Source: Lineolata rhizophorae (Eukaryota > Ascomycota > Dothideomycetes > Lineolatales > Lineolataceae). From it: a stretch of DNA of 56,149 nucleotides. Positions 11,748-22,340 of this stretch are shown one piece after another. Location: NCBI GenBank assembly GCA_010093515.1, contig MU001682.1, forward strand, positions 980,023 to 1,036,171, written 5' to 3'. The notes beneath the pieces were generated by a model that was given only the letters and a program-made list of their open reading frames with translations, searched no databases and was not told where the DNA came from. Every line of letters starts with the position of its first letter. Position 1 is the first letter of the stretch. The translations under genes were made by a program, and so were the position numbers.

Positions 11748-11857
11748 ACTAACCGACGGCGGGCTGCTGACAAAGCAGTCGCTGGAAACCGCTTCGCTAA
11801 AGGTATAAAAGCCCCCAAATTTTCGCACTATCCCTCCTTTTTCTCTCTCCACAACAC
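11748..11857 (+). promoter_or_regulatory. snRNA-type promoter copy without a recognised RNA
   Basis: This segment matches, in order and spacing, the promoter of the U2 snRNA copy at 16.76-16.87 kb. Shared blocks are CTAACCG, TGCTGACAAA (11765-11774), TGGAAAC, AAAGGTAT followed by a TATA box (TATAAAA, 11804-11810), and GCAC-AT-TCCCT with a pyrimidine tract. If initiation uses the same TATA spacing, a transcript would begin near 11853. The downstream sequence is not U1, U2, U4, U5 or U6 that I can recognise. Confidence 0.5.
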
Positions 11858-14583
11858 GCCAGCACGCTTTGCTACTGCAGTCTAATAGGTGCCTGCTTTG
11901 CAAAAAGGCATCGCTCATACCGGCGCTTGATGTCATAAGGGTACGTGTAAGCTTCTGCATCCTCTTGATGTCTAGTGATGATATCATACACAGATGCGAG
12001 CTGAGTTCCAGCATTCAGCATGGAACTACCGCATTCCGAGCCCTCTGAGAGAGTTGAACAGATATCTGAAGACCATTTAATCCGCACATCTGGCATTGAA
12101 CTCATGACTAGTTCTTGTGCTAACCGACATTGTTTACAGATTGGCCCAGCTTTCGCTTGATATGTAATCAACGCACTGATCAGGTATGATTTTTTTCCTC
12201 CTTGCCTTTTTGTCATACTTATCCAATGACGAGAAAATTCTGGTGCGATTTTGGATGCCCTTCGAGGGAACCATCACGCGCCCCAATTGCAACGACGCGG
12301 CAACGTGTCCTAGCATGGGGACTAACAGATACTTCTGAGGATATCACCCTGCGTACACTGTGTTTTCAACTCCATTTGCCACCGCATAATCTAACACTCG
12401 TTTCAACTATAGCTCTGCATACAATATACTTCATGCAATATATCTGGTACGTTATTCAGAGATGTTGTTTCTTGTTTGTTTAGTGATTAGATTATACGGC
12501 GTGCTAGTCTGGTACGCTCTTGAAGGAACCGACGGTGCGCTGAACAAACCGTGTTGACCAAAAATAGGCGTCGAACAGTCTGAAAACATTCATCTATCCA
12601 TCTTCTATTCGTAACTTTTTAATGGAAATACGCTAACGCTTATTCCTATCAGACGTCTTGATATATTGTTTCGTACCTTGATATCACAGGCAAGTCCTGG
12701 CTTTCTTCAATCCAAATTTCGCACTGCTTTCTTGCATCCTGATGACAATTGAGCTGGCATGAGATCGGTTTCCCAGGGAAACCTCCGCGCTCTGAATCTA
12801 TATGAAGCCAAAAAGATACTTCGTCCTGAATGCTATCTAGGTTAACGTTGTTTCATCCAACCATTGTATGCATTTGCTAACGAACTGCAACTTCTATGTT
12901 TTAGATCTATCCCTAGAATTCTGATTGCGTCTACCTCTAAGTATGGGAAATATACACAGGAATCTTTGTTAGCAGGCAATGGTAATGGTTGGGATAATTT
13001 TCTCGGTGTTGAATAAGGCTTCCGTCCTTCGAGAATGTGGTATCTATGAATATAATTTTGGTATTAAAATATATGATTTTGATCAAGGGTGCTTTTATAA
13101 TAGAACATGCAGCGACAAAATATACATTTGTCCCTAACGCATTGGACAGCTGTGGACGGAATAATGCGAGAATTTTATGTTCTGTCTATGTATGCACAAG
13201 GAAAACGCTCGGAGTGGGTGCCGTAAACGGACTTATGCTGGCACTTCCGAGCCTATTCTAGACTGTTGCTAGTAACGGATGCTCGGAAGTTCTTGAGTCT
13301 GATAAGAACGCAATTTTAGCATTGCTTTAGCAGCGTTTCTTTATATGCTCGCGTTTACTGCGTTCGCTTACGTATATATTAGCTAGAATTACATGCGACA
13401 TCTTCCTCCGTGTGCAATTAAGAGCTCTTTTACACCTCTTTTCGTCCCCAAAGTAGCAAACTTTCCCGATATTAGATGTCCTTATTCCGAAAGCCTTTTA
13501 TCAGCATCTTAGCAACCAACAACTGTGTGCTGGCCTGGTGTTCCCACCAGGTCGCCGAATCGAAAGATGCGTCAACGACTTCTATTACCGCAACATCGTC
13601 GTTAGTTATAACGCCGACATGCTTATAGCTACTAGATAGGGTTAACTAAGAATATTTTCTCATAGTACCACCAATCGCGCGAGCAACTAGCTAATGATAA
13701 CATGAAAGTGAATGACGTCGTTGATCTATTTGCAATGGATACGGATCTCTTAGAGCATTTCGTGGCAACTTCCGGCAACTCGACATAGTTATTCGGCAAC
13801 TTCTCGGATTACACCTTTGAATCGCAACGATTTCATCTAGGTTCACAAATATTAGGACTTGGTAACCCAAGGACTAGATATCTATTCTACCCAATTTCGA
13901 GCCAACTAGATGCCGTCATTTGAATACGCATATCTTTTATGAACTTCTTTTTCAAAGAGACCGACATTCGACTTGAAATATACTACCTTGACTATACCTT
14001 GCATCGTTACTTACGTATTCCGGTATTCAAACTGCCATTTCCTGCGGGGTACCATCGACAATGATATGTAGGCTGTGAAGATACAGCGAGAGGGAGGATA
14101 TGGAGAAGTAGGATAGCATTTACAGCGAACGTAGCTTTGGGGGGGCTTCAAATACCAAAGAAAAGAGCGTTCGGTGTCTGTTTAGATAGTCTTCCTAAAC
14201 AATGCTAGAGGCTCGATCATGGGGCTAATTCTGGCTGTTTAATGTACTTTGTGTGCATTGGCCTTAGATTATATAGTAGTTGATCGTATTGCGCAAATAA
14301 CTGACAGTCATAGCGCAGAGTAAGGTAGTTTGTAAGAAACAGCTAAAACAGTAATAATTTTTGTCCGGCTATGCACTGCTAAGCCATGTTATTTAGAGTT
14401 GGTTGAATTAGCAGTTAGTATCCACCCTATATTCTTGGCACTGTTCGTCACCACGCTACTCTCGGCCTGAGCTTGCTAATCTTCGTTTCCATTTACAAGG
14501 TCAAACTATCCTGGTCTTTCATCCAGTCCATACGAGGGTTGCCACTATTATCTTGGTAGCCTTAACTATCGTCGACGGCAAAT
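11858..14583. other. AT-rich intergenic
   Basis: No protein-coding gene is supported here. The first 60-100 bases (from about 11853) could be an unidentified small RNA driven by the snRNA-like promoter; a short stem (GTGCCT ... AAGGCAT region, about 11888-11912) is present. The remainder is AT-rich with frequent stops in all frames. Confidence 0.35.
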
Positions 14584-14946
14584 ATGTCTAATCCTTTCTC
14601 GACTACTCTAGGCAGAACAGCCGTTGTCGCCTCTTCATGTACCTACGGAGACAAACTCGCGACATTCCTAGTTATAACCAGTCCGCTTTTACTATTTTCG
14701 ACTTATCGATGGACAAAAGGAAAGCGATTGTATCAAGGGAAGTTCCCTCGCCTTCTGACTACAGCGAACTGGGTATTCGTGGAGGCTTTCATGGAGACTT
14801 TCTGGGAAGAGGCTGCAATTTTCGTCGGCGAAATGGTCGGAACTGTCCGAAATAAAGCGGTCGAAGAGCCGGCCGAAGAGTCTCTCCAGGATGATTCCTT
14901 CGAGGACTTTGACATCACGGTTACGCTGGAGAGTAGTATGGGATAG
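14584..14946 (+). CDS. Hypothetical small protein with one hydrophobic segment (120 aa)
   Basis: The ATG at 14584 opens a 120-codon frame with more balanced composition than its surroundings. The protein has a hydrophobic stretch at about residues 25-41 (LATFLVITSPLLLFSTY) followed by a basic patch (RWTKGKR), as in a single-pass membrane anchor. A second amphipathic segment (about 62-85) and an acidic C-terminal tail (EEPAEESLQDDSFEDFD) follow. No family is recognised and no splice signals are needed. It could be a lineage-specific gene or a chance frame. Confidence 0.35.
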   Translation: MSNPFSTTLGRTAVVASSCTYGDKLATFLVITSPLLLFSTYRWTKGKRLYQGKFPRLLTTANWVFVEAFMETFWEEAAIFVGEMVGTVRNKAVEEPAEESLQDDSFEDFDITVTLESSMG

Positions 14947-16740
14947 CGAAACATATTGAGGTAACATACTTCCTGGCCCACAAACCTTCAACAGCATCGT
15001 GTTAAGCAGAATGCTGATTAAATATTGTTAGGGTTCATCCCCGATAGATCGGCTAGTATGTTTATTAAAATACTAAACACAAGCCGAGCGTGCTTTTTAC
15101 ATGAACTGCTTGATATTGGGAAGTCGACGAAGGGTACATTCCCGAAGGCGAGAGAGCATGACAGAAATGGTAGTCTCGCTAGAGGCAGATGCCTCTTGAA
15201 TACGAATATGCAGTCATGGGTCTAGTAAGAGACTTTTGGCTTTTCTCGAACTCCAAGCCTGTGCTGCATTTTTTAGAAGTCAATACGATAAGCTGCGTAG
15301 AGCAATTATCATAACTTTGTTTTAAACTACAAAAGCACTGTGTTGGGTACGCGTCAGGCGTGTCTAGCCCGAATATACTAGGCAACGCACTTTGGCCAAC
15401 ATTTCAACCGCGTCCTCTAAACATATATGCCCTAGGCGTAAGGTTAACCCATGCCTATACCAAAAAGCCCTCGCGGATATATCCAACAATACATACAGTA
15501 ATCTATGTAGGCCACTATTCCCATATTATCGTTGTCTTGTAATGATGCTGATAGCATAGTAATGACGTCAATATCCTAGCAATGATGTTGATAGTAAAGC
15601 TTATAATATCCCTCGATGATCTATGCTTGCCGCCCATAGCATTACGAGATTTACCGACGCCGTATGGCGTGCAGTACCTTGCCATGGCATAAGTGATATG
15701 TCCTACGTTCCGGGGGTCGACGGACTGTATATCGGCAGAGGAGAGAAGATCGAGTAGATAGAGGCAGTACGGTATTTTTTGCGAGTCTCCTGGTAGACCT
15801 AACCAGCAAAGTATGTCCTACATTGCCAATATCGAATACCTTGTTAGCGGCACCCTAAAAGAGGTATTACTTCAAAGTTGTTGGAGAATTGTGTGGTTCA
15901 GAATTGCATTAAGAGATATCTCTATGGCTGTAGGTAATTTCCTGCCCTGCCACTCCTCGCGAGTGTTGCCCAATAAGCTAGCCGCAACTCGATAGGGTGT
16001 AATCTATATCCTCATATAGAATGTCAAATTTGTCGCCGGTGATCGTTTTCGTCTGGTAAAAGGAGTTGACTAGAGGGCGGAAAAAGTCGGATGAAAGCTT
16101 AGAGGGCGGGTTTTGCGTGCGGTTTTGCGATGCGTGATCTCCTAGCAGCTTGTTAGTCGCTCTTTTTAACACTGCTTAATGTTCAAAGTAGAAAACCAGA
16201 AGGCACACATGAAATACGGAATACTAGAAAGCAGAAGTATACTCCGACTTTATAGCAATAAGGGCACTGTAACCTACCACGGAGGTTGGAAGCTGAGAAA
16301 CATGATCAAATTAGGGTTTCGCTGCAAGCGCCCGAACGCTCTGAGCTTGTACGTTTCATGCTAGAGACGGTAACCATGATAAGACTGATGAGTGAAACCT
16401 GGACATAGAGACTTTTATAATCCAAACTCTAGGGCCACATACCACTCAGCCTATCTTGCAGCTGCAAAGATAATGTGACCTAGCAACGTATGAGAGGGTC
16501 TCTGGTAAGACCAGTGTTGATCTAGCCATAAAACGCAGTGATTCCTTCTAGATTTCTTAAGTGCTTCGTGTGGCCTAGCTAGGAACCTATACCCCGGCAT
16601 CCTAGACTGAATAATGCTGCGTCGTTCCTTCTTAGAGACGTAGAACCTATCCCTCTAGAACCTACTATCACATGCTGTCACGTGGAAGTGTTTGCTAGAT
16701 AGTTCTGCGAAGCGAATTATTCACGCCAACAAATCATTCA
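14947..16740. other. AT-rich intergenic containing a minisatellite
   Basis: There is no convincing gene. A three-unit 20-bp imperfect tandem repeat lies at 15539-15598. Other frames are short and interrupted. The last 100 bases lead into the promoter of the U2 snRNA copy. Confidence 0.35.
15539..15598. repeat. 20-bp imperfect minisatellite, 3 units
   Basis: Three consecutive 20-bp units (15539-15558, 15559-15578, 15579-15598) share the pattern GTAATGATG-TGATAG-ATA. Units 1 and 3 are the most alike; unit 2 is more diverged. It is in AT-rich non-coding DNA. Confidence 0.5.
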
Positions 16741-16755
16741 CGCTTACCCCTCCAG

Positions 16756-16866
16756 GCATCAGCGCTAACCGCTCTTGCTGACAAATACGGGTCATTGGAA
16801 ACTTGCTCGGCAAAGGTATATAAACCTCCTCAAGGTCGCACATTCTCCCTTCTTTTTTTTTTCTCC
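16756..16866 (+). promoter_or_regulatory. Promoter of the U2 snRNA copy
   Basis: It contains CTAACCG, TGCTGACAAA (16776-16785), TGGAAAC, CGGCAAAGG and a TATA box (TATATAAA, 16817-16824), then a long pyrimidine tract ending in CTCCAG. The TATA box lies about 43-50 nt upstream of the U2 5' end. The same ordered blocks recur at 11748-11857, which marks them as a conserved small-nuclear-RNA promoter architecture, analogous to a proximal sequence element plus TATA. Confidence 0.55.
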
Positions 16867-17053
16867 AGCTCTCTTAGCCTTTTGGCTTTGATCAAACGAA
16901 GTATCTGTTCAATACAGTTTAATCGCTGTATCGAGGCCTATGGGCCTTATCACGATTAATCTAGTTTTTGGGAACAGCTTGGGGGGCCTTCTGGGCTTGC
17001 TCATCCCCCTGAGCACCGTGTCGCTTGTATTGCACTATCACAGGCTGATGCAA
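16867..17053 (+). ncRNA. U2 spliceosomal snRNA, divergent copy
   Basis: The hallmark 5' region is present: CTTAGCCTTTTGGCTTTGAT (stem I), then AGTATCTGTTC and stem-loop IIa with the invariant AGTTTAAT (stem ATACAG 16912-16917 / CTGTAT 16926-16931). Stem IIb (AGGCC/GGCCT, 16934-16947), an Sm-like site (AGTTTTTGG, 16963-16971), a G6/C5 stem-loop III and a stem-loop IV (GCTTG/CAGGC with loop TATTGCACTATCA) follow. All helices still pair, several through changes relative to the human sequence, so the RNA looks folded and not random decay. The branch-site recognition element, normally GUAGUA, reads GAAGUA (16898-16903), and the bases just before it also differ from the usual AAGU. A 14-T run follows at 17058-17071. 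It may be a variant U2 or a young pseudogene; 5' and 3' ends are approximate. Confidence 0.8.
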
Positions 17054-18598
17054 ACTCTTTTTTTTTTTTTTCGTCATCTTTCCTACCTTGTGTAGGTGTT
17101 TGAAGAAGAAAAGTTGCTCTTGATACGTGTTTCCAAGGGTTTCCTTGTCTGTGCCAAGTCCTTGATACGGTTATGGACATGATATCTGTTTCAGGTCTTG
17201 ACGTGGTGGTGGTGCAATAGAATTGTATAGGTCGCCATGGTGCTGAGCTCCGCAGAGGAACCATAAAACGTGTGGAACCAGTGGAAAGGAGGACGAGAGC
17301 GATGGAGCACGATGATCAAATGCTTAGTCGCCATCAGGTCTCTTTCGTGTCTTGATCGCGCTCCCTGTTATTTGTAACTGTCGTGATAATTATCGCGTCG
17401 GGTAGGACGTCCAAATGTCTTCGTGATCGTGGTTTTTGCATAATATCTGGCCTAAAACCATTTCCTACAGCTCAAGCAGGGCTTACAGCCTTCAACAATG
17501 ATGTGGCGATACATTCATCCCTGAAGGCCGGTATGCAACGAGTGACGCATACACACTAGCCGCGACTAGCTGAAACAAACTAGGCAAGCTCTCTACATGC
17601 CTCCGTATCGGTGAAAATGGTGTTGGTGATATGGGTCGGTTCTGCGATGTTTTGCGATCGAGAATTGGCGATTCATATAGTAGTCTGACAAAGACTTCAG
17701 CATGTACTTTCTATACCGCTCGCCTTGGTATAGCTTTCTGAACACGAATTCTATGATGGCGGCAATCCCAATCCGTATTCTACTAGCTCTAGGTTTAAAG
17801 TTCTCAAAAATACGTGCCGGAGAGGCCATGACACTTGTATCACCATCCTTCAATTTCGGTCGTTGTTAGTACTAGCATAACTAGCCAGCTTGCCCAAAAG
17901 ACTCGTATTACACCTCAGGTGCGATGCTGCTGGCTAGGAGCTATATACATGCTAACGGTCGCAAATAGTAGTAGATGTTGGTTATTTGAAGAAGCTATGC
18001 AATAGTCTAAATTTTATCTTACATGTCGCCAACTCTAGGTCTTATCCGTGTACTTGCTGGGCATGAAGGTTAGTGTCTAGAGTTATCAAGATTTTCATAA
18101 TGTCTCCAACTGATGAATGATAATTATAATGCTTATACTATAACAGTAGTACCATCTTATTGTTCAGGCTTAACTTTGGTCAACTTATCATAGCTCCCAC
18201 GTTATAGATCCTTTAGCTCTACATATCCAAGAAATGTGAATATCATGATCTATAGCTACTATCAGGTATCCGATTTGGAACGATGCAATGTGTTTTAGCA
18301 GAGAAATAGTATAAAGTTGTCTATATGGTGTTAGCCGATATATGAAGCCTTTAGTAAGGTGAATTCTCCTACCTTGCCCGTAATAGCGTAAAGCCCAGGA
18401 GTTCTAGCGAGTGCCTTCCGACATTGTCTGTACACTAAGTGTTAACTTTCTACGGCCTCTGCCATGCTCCATTTCTTCCTCACCTCCTCCAACTTATATA
18501 TATTTTCTAACCTCTCTCCATACTTCGTCCTTCAAGTTGACAAGAATAACATAACATTAAATTCGCTCTTGACTAAAATCTTAACTATCTCGCGCACG
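17054..18598. other. AT-rich intergenic with a short palindromic repeat
   Basis: No gene is supported. The segment holds copy A of a short inverted-repeat-bounded element (17881-17937, listed separately) and the 5' leader of the two-exon gene at 18599. The leader contains an in-frame upstream ATG (18464) whose extension is hydrophobic and AT-rich; I treat it as UTR. Confidence 0.35.
17881..17937 (+). repeat. Short palindrome-bounded dispersed repeat, copy A
   Basis: A 57-bp segment starts with CTAGCCAGCTTG and ends with GCTGCTGGCTAG, giving terminal inverted repeats of 9-10 bp. An internal hairpin is formed by CACCTCAGGTG. Copy B at 30969-31029 shares the ends, the CCAAAAGACT block, CACCTCA and GTGCGATGCTGCTGGCTAG. 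Similarity continues about 20 bp past the right end (CTATATACATGCTA in copy A, CTATATATATGCTA in copy B). It may be a MITE-like fragment or a structured RNA element. Confidence 0.5.
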
Positions 18599-19327
18599 AT
18601 GGAGAAAGCTGAGAAGAAATACGATTACCACGCAGTCATATACGCGTGTCGAGCTCCTGATGTCGAGCCAAACCCGTGGGCTCTTTGGGACGATGGCGAG
18701 ATGGCACCCATGGACAACTACAGGGCATGGAAAATGAGGATTTGGTTCACGTTAGAACCACATGAGGTATAGTTTGCGCTCCTATACTCTTTTCAAGCTC
18801 TACACAATACCCCATAGACGTAGGGAAAGGTATAAACTAACCACTTCATTTTGAATGCCTAGGAGATCACCAGAATCCTCCTTTACTATGCCGGCAGCGT
18901 CGTCCTCAAGTTCCGTAACGACAAGGGTAGTCGTGCCTTCTGCTATGTTAGCATTTTCAATCCGTGTGGCATACAGTTCCACCGTGCCCGCCCAACGTAC
19001 CCACAATCATTTCACGTCCATATTTTCGGTGACCGCAACAGCAACTCCCAGACAAGGCTCGACCACGAACTTTCTTACGATGCCCCGTTAGAGATCTCGA
19101 TTAACTTTGGAACTCGTGTCGGCCACATGTGGGCTTCGACGCTACAACCGGCTGTTGATACAGTCAAGGGCAAATGGCGCAAAGCAGTCGCTAAGCTCAA
19201 AAAGTGGAGTTTGGACCGTGAAACACAAAAGAGGGTTGGGCTTCTCCTAGACGTGCAAGAGGACTGGGAGCACTATTTGGTCATAAACGGCCATCAGCAG
19301 CCGTACCTTGTCGATGCGAGCATCTAG
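18599..19327 (+). CDS. Hypothetical two-exon protein (210 aa)
   Basis: Exon 1 is 18599-18766 (MEKAEKKYDYHAVIYACRA..., 56 aa) and exon 2 is 18863-19327 (154 aa plus stop). The 96-nt intron starts GTATAG, has a CTAAC branch site at 18837-18841 and ends in TAG; it is phase 0 and joins ...LEPHE to EITRILLYYAGSVV.... Exon 2 is open throughout and much better composed than the AT-rich flanks. The product is soluble, without signal peptide or TM helix, and rich in Trp, His and Tyr. It has a basic amphipathic stretch (VKGKWRKAVAKLKKW) after GTRVGHMWAST. I do not recognise a family. The intact splice signals and frame argue that it is a real host gene. Confidence 0.6.
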
Positions 19328-20876
19328 AGCGGATTGAGGGTGCAGAGCGGCCAGGTAGATAGATTTGGCCTTGAGAAACGAGCTATAAAAATAGCTCTAA
19401 CTTAGAGAGAACATGGTGGAGATAGCTGGAAAACGAACTCATACGCGTTGGTCACAAGATGCGAGTTCTGGACAGAATTGGAGCTTGGGACGCAAATTCT
19501 ATTTTGCAGAATGATCTATGCGCTTGGTCTGGCTTTGTCTAGCCAAGCAGCAAGTCCATACACTCAATTTTCAACCTTTGCTACAGCGTTCTGCGATATC
19601 CTTGTTTGTGGCGTCATCTGCATGTGTATTCTGATTCTTCTGTCTACAACGAAGGCTCAACAAACTTTCGTAGTTCGAAATTTACGGCTTACCTAATGAA
19701 GTGTCTCCTCCATTGCAGCTACACCAGGTAAATACTTGTGTAGGGATAGAGAGTCATCCGCATAACGTGCTTGGGGTTGCAAATTCGTCGTCAGGCGACA
19801 ACAAGAAAATCGCCATTCAGCGAGAGTCATTTGGATAGAAGTTGGAATACCAAACACGTACAATATAGTGGTAAAAGTGCAAGCGCAATACATTGTATCC
19901 ATCACATGAATAGAACAGAAATTATAGCCACGCTAAAATAGCAAAACCTCTATTTGGGGATTTGCCGCTACAAAAGCGAAACTATATTAAAATGTAGAAC
20001 CCGGCCATCAACGCATGCTATGGTTCTGGAGGAGGCGCGTGATATCGGGGTTCAGTACTCTTTACTCTAGGAGATCGTCAAGTTACAAATGCCATGGTCG
20101 CCGGCAAGTGTTTTAGTATCGTCAATCTCCTTTTGTGGAGAAAGGAAAACAAGTGCGAACGGCAAGAAAAACTTATATTTATACTGGGGGCGGCCGCGTT
20201 GGTCTTGGCCGCGCCCGTCTCGCGCTCTTAGCCAATAGCGAGAGGTAGCAAACTCTGCTACTATTCGTCAATGCCTGACCGGAAAGAGCAAGTTTTGAAA
20301 TCGAGCCCGTTCAATGCAGTCGTTGTGTAGAATTAGCTGCATCCCGAGATAAGTAGGCGAGCACTCTTAGCTCTGAATCCAATTGCTTTAAGGAATGACC
20401 CAGATTCCCGTGCAAGAAGCTCGGTGTGACAAGCTTTGTTGATGGCACCCTATCTGGGATCTTCACGTCAATATGTGATAGGCACACCTGCGGAAGCGCA
20501 AATGTAGAAACACAGTGGCACCCAAACAACGTTCAAAGATAAAGAGCACAGGATTCTTTCCACGCTCAAATCACGAAGAGCACCAGTTGGGGAAAATGTT
20601 ATCGTTGAGAGTCTATATAAGATAACGACTACCGTGCCTCAAGCAATCTGTAGGAACTCTAAACTCTCATGAAGCGTGTCGTGATGTCAAACTAAGTGCC
20701 ATACCAAAAGGATGTAGGGTATCATTGCAAATTACCGCCCTTACCACCTGACCTTCTCGTTTGCCAATTATCCCGTTCGCCATTCCTCCACTCGAACAGT
20801 CTCCCATGATGCCTATCCCACTATACTTTTAACTATCACGAAACGTCCTCACGCGAATAGTCGGGCGTTCTTCAGT
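19328..20876. other. Intergenic between two convergent host genes
   Basis: AT-rich overall. A GC-rich imperfect palindrome (GGGCGGCCGC ... GGCCGCGCCC, about 20188-20212) interrupts it. Small frames such as 19448-19696 plus (hydrophobic, 82 aa) have no supporting features. The region should hold the 3' ends of the genes at 18599-19327 (plus) and 20877-22340 (minus). Confidence 0.35.
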
Positions 20877-22340
20877 CTAGTATGGAATGCTCCAAGGATC
20901 TTTGCGATACTGGAGGGTCTTGTGCGCCATTTTGTTGCCCTGAAGCGATGACCAATAGAGTTAGCAAACATTGTTGTGCGAGCAAAGGCTCGAGGGGAAC
21001 ATTGATGCAAGACAATGTACGGCGGAGGTAACCCACATGTTTGCGGAGAATCTTCTTGACCTTCTTGCGTTCCTTGTAGTGGGAATACCGCTTGCGCCAG
21101 TAGCTCACGCCTGCGCAAAACACGACTCGGTCAGCGGCCATGACATCTTGCCTCAGCATTTCAAGGTATTGCCGTCGAGCTCTAGGTTGTCACGAAAATA
21201 CTAGGACCCCTCGTTCCGCTCTTGGCGGTGATGTGAGCTAGCATCGTACCTTTGAAAGTCTTGCGAGGTTTTTGCTCTGCGCCGATGAGTCCATTAGGTC
21301 CATAGAGCTTGACACAGACTTCCGGCGGGAGTTTTGTAAGGCGGCCAAGCTTACGGTGCGGTGGGCCAAGGAGCTGGCAATGCTCGCAGAGCGCTTTTGA
21401 GCGTGAACAAAGAACGTGTTAGCAAGATATCGCTACGCAATAGACGTCGAAATGCGACCAAGTCAGAGCCAATGCGGCATGGAGACGGCTTGAGGAAATA
21501 ATAGAGCACAAATACAGCGTTAGAGAACATACCCTTCCGCTCAGCCATGGTGCGAACTCTTTTCTCTTCCGCGAGTCGCTGATCCTTTATAGTCCGCTTC
21601 CTCGCCGCGATATCGTGCGTGTAATGCCCGTGGTACGGACAGAAGTACTGCCAAGTTTCCGGCGACACGTTTCCCTGCTTCTCGTCCGCCGAATCCAGCT
21701 CCGTCTCCCACGCCGACGTGTCTTCACCTCCGCACTCGGAGCACCCCGAACACTCAGTCACGCTCGCCGAGACTGGATCGGGCGGCCGCGGCGGCAGCTT
21801 GCGGCGTTTGCCCGGACAGAACTCGTCTGACTCGGATGACTCGCTCAGCGCGCTTGGGACGGCGTAGAAGTACTCCTGGCGGGGCTTGCGATGCTTGCGG
21901 CGGCGCTGATGCTGCTGCTTGTTTCTGGGGGAGCGTGGTGCGTCAGAGAACTCGACTTCAGCGTCGCTGCCGCCGGACTCCTCGTCGGCGTCGGAATCGG
22001 TGGCGTAAGAGCCGGAGCGGCCTTGGCGGCGAGAACGATGCCGGTGATGGCGGTGGTGGTGCCGACGAGCCTGGAAAGGCGAGGCGTCGGGAAATAATGG
22101 CACATAGGCAATGGGACGCTTGGTCTTTCGAGAATCGTAGTCGGTGACGCAGCCGGGCGGAAGGCTGGTCGTGAGAGGGTGGTAGTTGATCGCTGGCGGG
22201 TAGGCACGCACGCTGGGCAGTTCTTGAGGGCCGAGGCCACCACGATTTGGTGGAGAGGACAGTTCGCACAAGCGACTGTGAACCGTTGGAGTGGATAGAT
22301 TTGGATGAGATGTGGGAGGCTGGCTTGGACAGGACTCCAT
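20877..22340 (-). CDS. Conserved-looking hypothetical protein, four exons (385 aa)
   Basis: Reading right to left, the exons are 22340-21533 (start ATG, MESCPSQPPTSHP), 21393-21250, 21179-21037 and 20939-20877. Introns are 139, 70 and 97 nt; donors are GTATGT, GTACGA and GTGGGT. Introns 1 and 3 end AAG and CAG. Intron 2 must end at an unusual GAG to keep frame. The N-terminal half is disordered, with a His/Arg-rich run (RRHHHRHHRHRSRRQ), an acidic Ser patch and a Cys cluster (CSGCSECGGED). Next come FCPYHGHYTHDIAARKR, LCEHCQLLGPPHRKLG and a basic helical region (YWRKRYSHYKERKKVKK). The end is KMAHKTLQYRKDPWSIPY. Cys/His pairs hint at metal binding and the charge pattern at a nuclear protein. 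No family is recognised. Confidence 0.6.

Noticed and set aside
20180-20215. GC-rich palindrome as an element end
   Set aside because: No partner copy or flanking target duplication was seen nearby.
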